DNA of 64,000 nt from Balneolaceae bacterium (GTDB lineage Bacteria; Bacteroidota; Rhodothermia; Balneolales; Balneolaceae). A model generated the notes under the pieces. It was not told where the DNA came from and made no database searches. It saw nothing but the letters and a program-made list of their open reading frames with translations. The position numbers and the translations under genes are program-made. The DNA lies in contig JAEPQE010000004.1 of the NCBI GenBank assembly GCA_017640665.1, positions 248,001-312,000 on the forward strand, read 5' to 3'. Of the stretch, positions 15,771 to 25,231 are shown one piece after another. Position 1 is the first letter of the stretch, and each line of letters opens with the position of its first letter.

Positions 15771-18302
15771 ATGCACTCCTACAATCCGGCGGAAATTGAG
15801 CCTAAATGGCAAAAATACTGGCTCGAAAACAAGACCTTTAAAACCCCTACTGATAAATCGAAACCTAAGTACTATGTACTGGATATGTTTCCCTATCCAA
15901 GCGGGGCTGGACTACACGTAGGTCACCCGGAAGGATATACTGCCACGGACATTATTGCACGATATAAGAGAATGAAAGGTTTTAATGTCCTCCATCCAAT
16001 TGGATGGGATGCTTTTGGATTGCCTGCTGAGCAATACGCTGTGAAGACAGGAACTCACCCTAAAATCACGACTGAGAAAAATATCAATCGCTTTCGAGAA
16101 CAGCTTCAGGCTATCGGCTTTAGTTACGACTGGGACCGGGAAGTAAATACAACGGATCCGAATTATTTCAAGTGGACCCAATGGATTTTTCTTCAGCTCT
16201 TCAATAAGGGCTTAGCGTATGAAGATGAAGTAGCTGTAAACTGGTGTCCTGAGCTAGGAACAGTGCTTGCTAATGAAGAAGTAATTGACGGAAAAAGCGA
16301 GGTAGGAGGATACCCTGTAATTCGAAAGCCGATGCGCCAGTGGGTGTTGAAGATCACCGAATATGCGGAACGCTTGTTGCAGGATTTGGATGATCTGGAT
16401 TGGCCGGAGTCACTCAAAGACATGCAACGTAACTGGATTGGAAAATCGGTAGGAGCTGAGATTGATTTCAATATTGCAGGAACTGATGAGAAACTCAGAG
16501 TCTATACCACCCGCCCGGATACTATTTTTGGAGCAACTTATATGGTGATTGCTCCGGAACATCATTTGGTATCAAAAATCACTTCAGATGAACAAAAAGA
16601 TAAAGTTGCAGAGTATCAATCTACGGCTGCATTGAAATCTGATTTGGATCGACAGGAACTCAACAAGGAAAAAACTGGAGTATTTACCGGTGCTTATGCT
16701 GTCAATCCTGCAAACGGAAAAGAAATCCCGATCTGGATCGCCGATTATGTACTTGTGAGTTATGGAACCGGGGCAATTATGGCGGTGCCGGGTCAGGATG
16801 AACGTGACTGGGAATTCGCTGAGAAATTTGACCTGCCAATCGTTCGTACCGTGCAACCAAGTGATGGTTTCGAAGGAAAAGCTTTTACAGGTGATGGAGT
16901 TGCTCTAAATAGTGACTTCCTTAATGGTTTAGAAATTCAAGCCGCAAAAAAGAAAATTATTGCCTGGCTGGAGGAACAAGGAGCCGGAACAAGAGCAGTG
17001 AATTTTAAACTTAGAGACTGGTTGTTTTCCCGCCAACGGTATTGGGGAGAGCCATTTCCAATTATTCACGTAGATGGAGAGGCTAAGGCTATTCCGGAAA
17101 ATGAGTTGCCGCTCGAACTTCCTCAGGTAGAAAAATATCAACCAACCGGAGATGGAGAGCCACCATTAGCGAATGCAACTGACTGGGTGAATACAGCCGA
17201 TCCAGAAACAGGAAAACCAGCTCTTAGAGAAACCAACACCATGCCACAATGGGCAGGCTCTTGCTGGTATTATTTACGGTATATCTCACCTAATTGGGAT
17301 GGCGGTCCGGTTGACCCTGACTACGAAAAATACTGGATGCCTGTTGATCTCTATGTTGGAGGAGCTGAGCATGCGGTCTTACATTTGTTGTATGCACGTT
17401 TCTGGCATAAAGTATTGTTTGATTTAGGAGTTGTTTCCACCAAAGAACCATTTCAGAAATTGGTAAACCAAGGGATGATTCTTGGAGAGATGGAATACAC
17501 TTCAGAAGATGGTCGAAAACTTTCTGAAGATGAAGTAGAAAAGAAAGGGGATCATTTTGTTGAAAAGGCGACTGGGAAGAAAGTAGAGGCAAGAGCTCAT
17601 AAAATGAGTAAAAGCCGTGGAAATGTGATTAATCCTGATCACGTAATTGAACAGTTCGGAGCTGACTCGCTACGTTTGTATGAAATGTTTATGGGACCTT
17701 TAGAGCAAGTTAAGCCCTGGAGTACCAAAGGTGTGGATGGAGTTAATCGCTTTTTAAACCGTGTTTGGAGGTTACTGGTTGAGGAAGATTCAGGAGAGCT
17801 GAAATCAACCGTGATAGAAACTGATCCAACCAAAGAACAACTAAAAGTACTTCACGAAGCTATCAAAAAGGTAACTGAAGACATCGAAGAAATGCGTTTT
17901 AATACAGCAATCTCAGCAATGATGATTTTCGTGAACGAAGCCAATCAATGGGATACAGTTCCTCTTTCGGTTGCAAAATCCTTTATTCAATTAGTATCGC
18001 CTTATGCTCCACACCTTGCAGAAGAATTGTGGGGGAAAATCGGGGAAACTGAAACAATAGCTTACTCAATATGGCCCGAATTCAACGAAGAATACCTGAA
18101 AGCTGAAGAGGTTATGTACCCTGTTCAGGTAAATGGTAAAGTTCGAGCTGATATTTATGTTTCAGCAGATAAAGCCCAAAACAAGGACTACGTTCTTGAA
18201 ACGGCCAAAAAGGAAGAGAAAATAGCAAAGTACCTTGCTGAAGGCACCTTGGTAAAAGAGATATTCGTTCCCGGGCGTATTATCAATTTTGTGGTAAAAT
18301 AA
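15771..18302 (+). CDS. leuS: Leucyl-tRNA synthetase
   Basis: Class I aminoacyl-tRNA synthetase charging leucine to tRNA(Leu) in the cytoplasm. 843 residues, the usual bacterial length. The HIGH-type motif appears as [11 protein letters not shown] near residue 45-55, and the KMSKS loop as [10 protein letters not shown] near residue 610. The editing (CP1) domain shows the [12 protein letters not shown] signature and [15 protein letters not shown]. The C-terminal anticodon-binding helices follow, ending with [11 protein letters not shown] and the usual [13 protein letters not shown] tail. A TATTTTTG at 15729-15736 resembles the Bacteroidota -7 promoter element, but the spacing to an upstream TTTG (15712-15715) is shorter than usual. 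It is the last housekeeping gene before the signalling region. Confidence 0.98.
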   Translation: MHSYNPAEIEPKWQKYWLENKTFKTPTDKSKPKYYVLDMFPYPSGAGLHVGHPEGYTATDIIARYKRMKGFNVLHPIGWDAFGLPAEQYAVKTGTHPKITTEKNINRFREQLQAIGFSYDWDREVNTTDPNYFKWTQWIFLQLFNKGLAYEDEVAVNWCPELGTVLANEEVIDGKSEVGGYPVIRKPMRQWVLKITEYAERLLQDLDDLDWPESLKDMQRNWIGKSVGAEIDFNIAGTDEKLRVYTTRPDTIFGATYMVIAPEHHLVSKITSDEQKDKVAEYQSTAALKSDLDRQELNKEKTGVFTGAYAVNPANGKEIPIWIADYVLVSYGTGAIMAVPGQDERDWEFAEKFDLPIVRTVQPSDGFEGKAFTGDGVALNSDFLNGLEIQAAKKKIIAWLEEQGAGTRAVNFKLRDWLFSRQRYWGEPFPIIHVDGEAKAIPENELPLELPQVEKYQPTGDGEPPLANATDWVNTADPETGKPALRETNTMPQWAGSCWYYLRYISPNWDGGPVDPDYEKYWMPVDLYVGGAEHAVLHLLYARFWHKVLFDLGVVSTKEPFQKLVNQGMILGEMEYTSEDGRKLSEDEVEKKGDHFVEKATGKKVEARAHKMSKSRGNVINPDHVIEQFGADSLRLYEMFMGPLEQVKPWSTKGVDGVNRFLNRVWRLLVEEDSGELKSTVIETDPTKEQLKVLHEAIKKVTEDIEEMRFNTAISAMMIFVNEANQWDTVPLSVAKSFIQLVSPYAPHLAEELWGKIGETETIAYSIWPEFNEEYLKAEEVMYPVQVNGKVRADIYVSADKAQNKDYVLETAKKEEKIAKYLAEGTLVKEIFVPGRIINFVVK

Positions 18303-18440
18303 ATTCACATCAGAATTGCGTATTAGGTAAAAACGCTTAGATTAGAGTTAAGTAAGTATAGTTAGAGTTTACTTATTCTTAAGTGGTACTACTCATGATT
18401 CGTTAATTTGGGGTCGTAGGCGTTGTAATGGGGAGGTTGG

Positions 18441-21359
18441 ATGCATGAATTGAATATTTTATTTATAGAGGATAACCCGCTTGATGCAGAATTACTAAGC
18501 AGAGAAATTAAGAAGGGAGGGTTGGGGCATACTTCTTTTATTATAGATTCATTAAAAGAAGTTCAGTCTCTGCTAGATGAGCAGAAGTTTGATATAATCA
18601 TTTCAGATTATAGTCTGCCTGGTTTTACAGGATTAGATGTTATTGATTTTCTCAATGAAAAAGATATAGACGTACCGGTGATACTGGTATCAGGAACGGT
18701 TCCAGATGATGCAGCTATAGATGCGGTACTGAAAGGGGCAAAGGATTATGTATTAAAAGATAATCTGACGAGACTAGTCCCTGCCATACATAGGGAAATC
18801 GATGCCTATCAGGCTAAAAAAGAAAAAGAAAGAAATGATTTTTTTCTTGAGGCATTATTTAATTCAATGCTTGGAGTTCGTATTTCGGATAGAAACCGAA
18901 AAATAATACAGGTTAATAAAAAGTATTGCGAAATGGTTGGATATACAGAGAATGAGCTTATAGGTAGTGATTTATCTTTAGTAACACCGGAAGAAGCCAG
19001 AGAAACAGAGAGAGATATTTATAATGATTTCATCAGAATAGGAAGGTCTGAATCTGAAGTAAATAAAAATATTGAAGTCCGTAAAGATGGTTCTTTTGTT
19101 GATATAATGAGTTCTTCTACCGTTGAGAAAATTAACGGAGAGGTATATGTAATTTCATCTATTCAGGATATTTCAGATTTACTTCTTAACAAATCATTCT
19201 TAGAACAAACCAGTAAAAGTGCAGGAGTGGGGGGGTGGGAATATCATATAGAGAATGATATTGTTAAAGGTAGTCCCAAAATATTTGAAATATTTGAACT
19301 TGATGATCAATCAGATCGAAGTGCTGAAGAACTAATTGCGATTTATCACGAAGATGATCGGCAAATTATTAGAGATGAATTGCAAGATTGTATTGAAAAC
19401 TTCAGTTCGAAAAATCTAAAGCTTCGAATTAATGGAGTTAAGGGGACAAAAAAATGGGTTAGACTTACATTTGACCCTTATGTTATTAACGGAAAAACCG
19501 TGAAATTATACGGCTCACTTCGTGATATAACCAAAGAAAAAGAAGAAGAAATAGAACGAGAGCAAAGAGAGCAAAGATATCGGTATTTGTTTGAGAATAA
19601 CCCTAATCCACTATTAATTATTAAAGAAGATGGATCGAATAGGATTATTGGAGCAAATTCAGCAGCGCTTAATCTATATGGGTATTCCAAAGAAGAACTA
19701 CTTAGTATGACGACTTATCAAATACGACCTGAAAGTGAAATAGAGTTCTATGAAAGAATAATTGAAAGGAATAATGAACTTAACCTTGATGAAAGCATCA
19801 ATGCCGTTAGAGCAACCCATCAAAAAAAAAATGGGGAGCTGATAAAAGTAGATATACATTGGAAATCCATAAGTCTGGATCAGGTAAAAGGGCGATTAAT
19901 ATTGGTGAACGATGTCACCGAGAAAGTGAAGTATGAAAATGAACTAATTGAAACTAATACGGTACTAAAGACTCTGATTGATTCTGCACCGATTGGGGTT
20001 TTTACAGTCGATTCGACAGGTAAAATACTTGATGTGTGGAATTCACAATGTGAATCTATATTCGGCTGGACTCATGAAGAGGTGCGAGGAAGATTCCTTC
20101 CTTACGCAATTAAAGAAAACATCGAAGATGCTAAAGAAAAAATAGATGAGGTTTTCGAGAAAGGAGAAACCAAGCTAGTAGAAATCAATCGACATACGAA
20201 GCAAGCTAAACCGATTACTCTGAGAGAGTACCTTACCCCGATAAAAGACAATGATGGTAATATCGAAAAACTGATGCTTCTTATAGAAGATATCAGCGAC
20301 CAAAAGAGCATTGAAAACGCACTGGTTAATAGTGAGAGAAAATACAGAAATCTTGTTGAAGCTTCGAAAGATTTGGTTTGGAGAATAGATCCCGAAGGGA
20401 AGTTCAATTTTGTAAATAGTGCCAGTAAAGAAATACTGGGATACTCGCCGGATGAACTTACCGGAACTTCTTTTGCACCTCTTATTTTGCCCGAAAAGAT
20501 TGAGGAAACTCTACAGATTCACAGAGATGTAATAGAAGGAAAAAGCTTTGATAACTTTGATCTAACCATGGTTAAAAAGGATGGAAGGATCACATATCTT
20601 TCAGCGAAAGCTTACCCGATGCGGGATTCGGAAGGAAATATTGTCGGGTGCTCTGGAACAGCTACAGACATCACTCATATTCTGGAGTATCAACAAAAAC
20701 TGGAAGTATCTCTCAAAGAAAAAGAAGTGCTTATTAAAGAAATTCACCACCGTGTAAAAAACAACCTCGCGGTAATTTCTGGCCTATTTGCTCTTCAGGC
20801 CATGACTATGGAAGACGAAAAAATGATTCAGATATTTAATGAATCTCAGGCACGAATAAAATCGATTGCAACGATTCACGAAAAGCTTTATCAAAATAAT
20901 TTGTTTACCAGTATCGAAATTAAGTCCTATCTGAAGGATTTGCTTGCTGATATAAAAAAAACATTCAAGCGGACGGGAAAAGAGGTCAAAATCATTTTAA
21001 AAGGAGATGAAGTTACTTTGAATGTAAATCAAGCTGTTCCCTTTGGTATTCTGGCCAACGAATTGATAACGAACTCTTTTAAGTATGCTTTTCCAGGAGC
21101 AATGAATGGATCAATCACGCTGGATGTGAGAAAGAATAAAAAGGAAGTAATTTTTATTGTTCAGGATTCGGGAATCGGATTACCAAAAGACTTCAATGAA
21201 CAAAAAAAAGAGTCATTAGGTATGACTCTGATCCTAAGTTTGGCAGAACAGTTAAACGGAGAAATAAAATGGGCGACAAAGAATGGAGCCTTTTTTGAAT
21301 TGCGATTTATTCCTTCCGAGATGAAAACATGGGCATCAAAAACCCGATTAGAGGGTTAG
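18441..21359 (+). CDS. Receiver - multi-PAS - HisKA_2 sensor histidine kinase
   Basis: A 972-residue soluble signalling protein. Residues 1-120 are a CheY-type receiver (LFIEDNPLDAELL; phospho-acceptor Asp56 in DIIISDYSLPGF; VLVSGT; VLKDNL). About five PAS units follow (roughly 137-250, 255-370, 376-495, 500-620, 625-745), marked by N/W-x-x-x-GY/GW-x-x-E-E-L patterns. Then comes a HisKA_2 dimerisation domain with the H-box EIHHRVKNNLAV (His769/770), and a HATPase near 855-960 with GILANELITNSFKYAF and DSGIGLP. A strong GGGGAGG precedes the start. No membrane segment is visible, so the inputs should be cytoplasmic or by phosphotransfer through the receiver. No output regulator is encoded beside it; the partner must be elsewhere. 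The base composition is rather AT-rich compared with leuS. Confidence 0.9.
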   Translation: MHELNILFIEDNPLDAELLSREIKKGGLGHTSFIIDSLKEVQSLLDEQKFDIIISDYSLPGFTGLDVIDFLNEKDIDVPVILVSGTVPDDAAIDAVLKGAKDYVLKDNLTRLVPAIHREIDAYQAKKEKERNDFFLEALFNSMLGVRISDRNRKIIQVNKKYCEMVGYTENELIGSDLSLVTPEEARETERDIYNDFIRIGRSESEVNKNIEVRKDGSFVDIMSSSTVEKINGEVYVISSIQDISDLLLNKSFLEQTSKSAGVGGWEYHIENDIVKGSPKIFEIFELDDQSDRSAEELIAIYHEDDRQIIRDELQDCIENFSSKNLKLRINGVKGTKKWVRLTFDPYVINGKTVKLYGSLRDITKEKEEEIEREQREQRYRYLFENNPNPLLIIKEDGSNRIIGANSAALNLYGYSKEELLSMTTYQIRPESEIEFYERIIERNNELNLDESINAVRATHQKKNGELIKVDIHWKSISLDQVKGRLILVNDVTEKVKYENELIETNTVLKTLIDSAPIGVFTVDSTGKILDVWNSQCESIFGWTHEEVRGRFLPYAIKENIEDAKEKIDEVFEKGETKLVEINRHTKQAKPITLREYLTPIKDNDGNIEKLMLLIEDISDQKSIENALVNSERKYRNLVEASKDLVWRIDPEGKFNFVNSASKEILGYSPDELTGTSFAPLILPEKIEETLQIHRDVIEGKSFDNFDLTMVKKDGRITYLSAKAYPMRDSEGNIVGCSGTATDITHILEYQQKLEVSLKEKEVLIKEIHHRVKNNLAVISGLFALQAMTMEDEKMIQIFNESQARIKSIATIHEKLYQNNLFTSIEIKSYLKDLLADIKKTFKRTGKEVKIILKGDEVTLNVNQAVPFGILANELITNSFKYAFPGAMNGSITLDVRKNKKEVIFIVQDSGIGLPKDFNEQKKESLGMTLILSLAEQLNGEIKWATKNGAFFELRFIPSEMKTWASKTRLEG

Positions 21360-21388
21360 ATTAATTAATTAGCATTTTTGAATTCGAA

Positions 21389-22429
21389 CTATAAATGCTG
21401 CTTCTCTCTTACTATTTTAATTATATGGTTATATACCATTTCGGTTTTTGACCAAGAGTTTCCACCGGAGGTATTTACGAACTGAATCACTACCGCATCA
21501 ATATCTTTATGATAACGTGCTATGCTTGAGTAACCGGGAAGTAATCCCGTATGGCTGAATTCATAGATTGATGCGTAAATTGTTTGTTCTTCTTCATCTA
21601 ATAATGAGCCTGTATTTAATGCACGTAGAAAAATTCCGACATCCTCTATAGTAGCTATCATAGATCCACCAGGATTTGTGAAATCGTTGCCCTTTATATC
21701 AGGTTCATAACCTACGTAGTAGCCACTCATTACATCGTCAATATCTACCTCGCTTAATAAACTATAAGTATTATTTAGTCCTAGAGGGTTAAGTATTTCT
21801 TCTTTTATATACTGATGATGACTATACCCAAGCGTTCGATCAAGAATCTCGCCTATTAACAGATAATTGGTATTTGAATAGCTGTATTGTTGCCCTGGTT
21901 CAAAGTCAGCAGGAGTATCAAGTATAAGTTCAAGTGCATTGTCATTATTTGGAGGATTCTCCCAGGGATAGTCAGGGTGATCGCTGTAATTCGGTATTCC
22001 ACTGATATGTTTCACCATCATCCTTAAGGTGATTTGATCTGAATTATCAATTCGTTCTGTCAATTCTGGGAGGTATTCAGCCAGGGTCTTGTCAAGTGAA
22101 AGGCTACCAATATTTACCAGTTTCGTTGTGGCAACGGCGATATATAATTTGCTGATACTGGCAATTTTGAACAAAACGTTTGGATCTGCGGGAGTCTTGG
22201 TTTCCCTGTTCTCCCAGCCTGAAGAATATAATGTAGGTTCTTTACCACCCTGGTCCACGTAAATAATGATAGCATCTAATCCCATTTCAATGGCAGTATT
22301 AACTTGTTCTTGAATGTTATCGGATTTAGGTGTTAACCATACACGTAAAAGATCCCACGGTACAAATAACAAACTGATCAAAGTTGCAACAAGTAAGAAT
22401 ATTCTTAGGTAGGTTTTTTTAGGTTTCAT
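21389..22429 (-). CDS. Membrane-anchored beta-lactamase-family serine hydrolase
   Basis: 346 residues. An N-terminal hydrophobic segment (FLLVATLISLLFVPWDLL) anchors or exports the protein. The class C beta-lactamase/DD-peptidase fold is marked by the SxxK motif in ASISKLYIAV (nucleophile serine), the YxN motif in QYSYSNTNYLLIG, and an HTG-type triad in FSHTGLLPGYSS. Family members are D-aminopeptidases, esterases, peptidoglycan-modifying enzymes or beta-lactamase-like proteins, and motif reading cannot choose among them. It lies 44 bases downstream of the acyltransferase gene and is the last gene of a leftward group. It probably acts in the periplasm. Confidence 0.86.
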   Translation of the reverse strand: MKPKKTYLRIFLLVATLISLLFVPWDLLRVWLTPKSDNIQEQVNTAIEMGLDAIIIYVDQGGKEPTLYSSGWENRETKTPADPNVLFKIASISKLYIAVATTKLVNIGSLSLDKTLAEYLPELTERIDNSDQITLRMMVKHISGIPNYSDHPDYPWENPPNNDNALELILDTPADFEPGQQYSYSNTNYLLIGEILDRTLGYSHHQYIKEEILNPLGLNNTYSLLSEVDIDDVMSGYYVGYEPDIKGNDFTNPGGSMIATIEDVGIFLRALNTGSLLDEEEQTIYASIYEFSHTGLLPGYSSIARYHKDIDAVVIQFVNTSGGNSWSKTEMVYNHIIKIVREKQHL

Positions 22430-22473
22430 TTTTTCTTCAACTTATCGATGAATACTATATTCAAATTATCGAT

Positions 22474-23586
22474 TCAGGCAATTACTTCTGCTTTTGATCT
22501 GACTGCTTTCGTATTGTTATTAGCTGAAGGATTACCTGCTACCCAATTGAGTCCAAAAAGCGATTTAAATATTCCGATTCTTTTAAGAAGAATTTCATAA
22601 ATCAGATAACAAATGATCATAGTAAAGGCTACCACTAAAATAAATTTCAGCAGTACCGGTATTTCTAAAGGCAGAATTAAAAAGGCTCCTGCATAAAGAA
22701 CAAACATATGGATAATATAAACAGGATAGGCAGCCTGACTAAGGTAACTTAAAATAGAGCTTGGTTGGTTCAAGTATTTGAATCCCATTCCAAAGAGTCC
22801 AAAAATCCAAAGATTTGACTCTAAAGTTGTGAGGTAAGGCAAAGGTGCTGTTTCGAATATTGTTAACCGAAGGGTATATAAAATTACAGCAAGCCCTATA
22901 TACAGCCATCTCCACTTCTCTACAGTTTCCCAGAAAGTTTTGCCTGCATACACGAAAAGAAATCCAAATATAAAGGCGAGTAGACCCAGGAAAAATCCAT
23001 GCAATGTTTCTGCATATAATTCAAATAGACTCGGTTTAACTATTAAAACTTCAATTACAAAAAAAATTGTAATAGATAAAGGGCCTAATGGATGTCTCAT
23101 TAAGCCAGTTAATCCTTTTGTGAATCGGCTACTGGTATTTTTTTTCAAATAAAAAAATAAAGGAGATGCTAACAATACATAGCAGAATATATTTCCAAGG
23201 AACCACAAGTGTCCTGTATGGGGGAAGTATCCTAAAGGCATTTCATAGTAATCCTGAAAAATAAACATATGAAGCGGTGTAATAGCAAAGAAACCGAATA
23301 TAAAAGGCAACAGAATTCTTTTTGAACGTTCCAGCATTAACTGTTTCCAGTTTCTTTTCATAATTGCAAAATATACCCCCATGCCAGACACATAGAATAA
23401 GATTGGAATCCTCCAGACATTAAGCATACTCATCGGCTTCCAAAGCCCTGTTAAAAGCTCTTCGCTTCTTATGAAGCCAAAGAGCATCGCCCAGGGTTGG
23501 AAAACAATGGCGATGTGGTAAATCAGCAATAACCAGATTGCAATTACCCTCAGCCAGTCAATATCGTGTCTTCGTGTAGTTTTCAC
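22474..23586 (-). CDS. Acyltransferase family 3 membrane protein
   Basis: 370 residues with about ten hydrophobic membrane segments. The N-terminal RHDIDWLRVIAIWLLLIYH is the hallmark of acyltransferase_3 (OpgC/OafA-like) proteins; the conserved arginine and histidine of the first helix are both present. Such enzymes transfer acetyl, succinyl or other acyl groups to extracytoplasmic glycans or lipids. The substrate cannot be told. It starts about 130 bases after the outer-membrane-like gene and precedes the serine hydrolase by 44 bases; an acyltransferase beside an exported serine hydrolase suggests joint modification of an envelope polymer, which is only an inference. Confidence 0.87.
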   Translation of the reverse strand: MKTTRRHDIDWLRVIAIWLLLIYHIAIVFQPWAMLFGFIRSEELLTGLWKPMSMLNVWRIPILFYVSGMGVYFAIMKRNWKQLMLERSKRILLPFIFGFFAITPLHMFIFQDYYEMPLGYFPHTGHLWFLGNIFCYVLLASPLFFYLKKNTSSRFTKGLTGLMRHPLGPLSITIFFVIEVLIVKPSLFELYAETLHGFFLGLLAFIFGFLFVYAGKTFWETVEKWRWLYIGLAVILYTLRLTIFETAPLPYLTTLESNLWIFGLFGMGFKYLNQPSSILSYLSQAAYPVYIIHMFVLYAGAFLILPLEIPVLLKFILVVAFTMIICYLIYEILLKRIGIFKSLFGLNWVAGNPSANNNTKAVRSKAEVIA

Positions 23587-23716
23587 GGTGAGTTTAATTT
23601 TGAATTTTTGTTAGTGCAGCGTAATTGCAATTTCGCGGGTGTTTTTTAGCTCTTAGAAATCGAGTTTTACCCAAATATTCATGCAATAACGCCATTGTGA
23701 CTTGTCAGGCTATAGC

Positions 23717-24364
23717 TTAAAATTTTATCCCGAAGTAGAGGTTTGGCTCAAAGAGAAAGACGTTTCCGTATTTATCATCAAATTCTTTAAACCCTTCAGG
23801 TGAATTGTTGTCAAAAAACCATTGATTAACATGGACTTGAGGTTCTATGAAAAATCGTTTTTTCTTCCCGATTGATACATGATACCCCAGGTGATACGAA
23901 TTATAAACTTTAAAGCCATTCTTAATTTTATTACCGTCAAGATCGGTATAGGTTTGAATTTGCGGCAGCACTTCGATAGAGGCGAAAAGCCCTTTCCAAA
24001 GCATACGTTGGTATGTGACGCCAATTCCTGTTTCTCTTAAGTATCCATCGTAATATTCAGTACCAGACTCAATTTTATCGACAACACCATCCCACCAGGT
24101 GATTCCCATGGGTTGAAACAAGCGCCAGGTGGCGAATTTCACTCCAATGATGTTCTTGTCATCTAGGTTGCGTTTTACATGAAGCTCAACCATTTGAATA
24201 CTTGTTCGTTTGTCCCAACCAAAGATAATCTCATCTGGAACTAAATAAGGCATACTTACCCTCCATTTATGGGTGACTTCAGTTTCTTTATCCACTGGTG
24301 AATTAGTTTGAGCAAAAGCACTTAGTGTGCTAAAAAGTAAAAAAATTGTTAATAGATTTTTCAT
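23717..24364 (-). CDS. Predicted outer-membrane beta-barrel protein of unknown function
   Basis: 215 residues with a clear Sec signal (MKNLLTIFLLFSTLSAFA before QTNS). The mature protein is rich in alternating aromatic/polar strands (HKWRVSMPYLVPDEIIFGW, GIGVTYQRMLWKGLF, HLGYHVSIGKKKRFFIEPQ) and ends in FEPNLYFGIKF, with a terminal aromatic residue as in outer-membrane barrels. No enzyme motif is visible. It lies 39 bases after the ankyrin lipoprotein gene; an 8-bp tandem repeat fills that short gap directly ahead of the ATG, and no Shine-Dalgarno sequence is visible. Confidence 0.7.
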   Translation of the reverse strand: MKNLLTIFLLFSTLSAFAQTNSPVDKETEVTHKWRVSMPYLVPDEIIFGWDKRTSIQMVELHVKRNLDDKNIIGVKFATWRLFQPMGITWWDGVVDKIESGTEYYDGYLRETGIGVTYQRMLWKGLFASIEVLPQIQTYTDLDGNKIKNGFKVYNSYHLGYHVSIGKKKRFFIEPQVHVNQWFFDNNSPEGFKEFDDKYGNVFLFEPNLYFGIKF

Positions 24365-24371
24365 GGGTTTA

Positions 24372-24403
24372 ATTTTTTGAATTTTTGAATTTTTGAATTT
24401 TTG
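24372..24403. repeat. 8-bp tandem repeat ahead of the outer-membrane-like gene
   Basis: About 3.5 copies of ATTTTTGA fill the 39-base gap between the stop of the ankyrin gene and the start of the 23717-24364 gene. The two central copies (24381-24396) are perfect. Change in copy number by slipped-strand pairing would alter the distance and structure of the translation start region. Confidence 0.8.
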
Positions 24404-24976
24404 TTATTGTAACATCATGGCAATTACAGGACGTGTTTTTTTCAGCTCTTCCATATCCAGCTGTAAGCCAAATGGGGCTAATTGTTCCTGCATCATAGAG
24501 TAGATTGGCTTAACTGGTTCAAAAGGTCCCATGACAGATTCACGTGCTGTAGCACCGAAATTGTTGCGGATACTTTTGTCGACTTCAGCATCTATCAGCA
24601 TTTGTACGATCTCAATGCGGCAGAAAAAGGCTGCTGAATGGAGAGCGGTTGACCCGTCGTTATTCTTTATGGAAAGATCTGCTCCGGCATCGATTAACGT
24701 TTTCGCGATATCAATTTTCCCAAAAGTTGCGGCGGTTATCAAAGGAGAAGATCCGCTCATAGGATCTATTTTATTGATATCAGTTCCAGCATCTATATGT
24801 TGCTTTACAACTTCCAGATTGCCGGAAATTATTGCAGCCTGGATATCCATTTCAGGTGCACTATTCTTAGAAACGGTTTGTGATTCATTTCCCTGTTGTG
24901 CACAAGCCGTTACCATCGCGAAAAGGATTACAAGAGTAATCATTGATTTAAAGGTGTTCTTACTTAAATATTTCAT
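24404..24976 (-). CDS. Ankyrin-repeat lipoprotein
   Basis: About 190 residues from the ATG at 24974-24976; the open frame begins earlier (25105), but the signal peptide starts at MKYLSKNTFKSMITLVILF and ends with lipobox VTAC. The mature protein is largely ankyrin repeats: SPLITAATFGKIDIAKTLIDAGADLSIKNNDG and TALHSAAFFCRIEIVQMLIDAEVD, with partial repeats on each side. Such repeats bind protein partners; here in the periplasm. It is the first gene of a leftward group and is divergent from the AraC-cyclase gene, with a direct repeat in the shared upstream region that could be an operator. The partner is unknown; the outer-membrane-like protein encoded just downstream is a candidate. Confidence 0.85.
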   Translation of the reverse strand: MKYLSKNTFKSMITLVILFAMVTACAQQGNESQTVSKNSAPEMDIQAAIISGNLEVVKQHIDAGTDINKIDPMSGSSPLITAATFGKIDIAKTLIDAGADLSIKNNDGSTALHSAAFFCRIEIVQMLIDAEVDKSIRNNFGATARESVMGPFEPVKPIYSMMQEQLAPFGLQLDMEELKKTRPVIAMMLQ

Positions 24977-25095
24977 AGTTCTGTTTTTTTGAGTTCTCGT
25001 TGAGATTTTCTTCTCTGGAAAGATCAAAAAAGTGTTCGTATGAGACCTATCAGGCATGAAGCCAAATACATCAACTTTGAGGAAGGCATAAAAAC

Positions 25096-25126
25096 TATGA
25101 CGCAAGAGTATAAATTATGACGCAAG
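25096..25126. promoter_or_regulatory. Candidate AraC-type operator: two direct repeats, 20-bp period
   Basis: TATGACGCAAG occurs twice, at 25096-25106 and 25116-25126, with exact identity over 11 bases and a start-to-start distance of 20 bp, close to two helical turns. AraC-family proteins typically bind two such half-sites in direct orientation about 21 bp apart. It lies in the divergent region between the ankyrin lipoprotein gene and the gene for an AraC-type protein, 106-136 bases upstream of the latter. Binding is inferred, not shown. Confidence 0.6.
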
Positions 25127-25231
25127 TCGTAACTTTACTTCTCGAAGGAGTATGAAAAAGAGGATTTTCAGAAGTCGATAAAATTTCTAACTTAAACTGG
25201 TTTATTTCACCTTACAAAGGACTTCCCAGAC

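Noticed and set aside
18303-18440. Terminator after leuS
   Set aside because: The AAGTAA/TTACTT pairing is short and AT-rich, with no T tract.
24977-25105. Longer N-terminus of the ankyrin protein
   Set aside because: A lipoprotein signal begins at the later ATG, and the earlier part looks non-coding and overlaps the candidate operator region.
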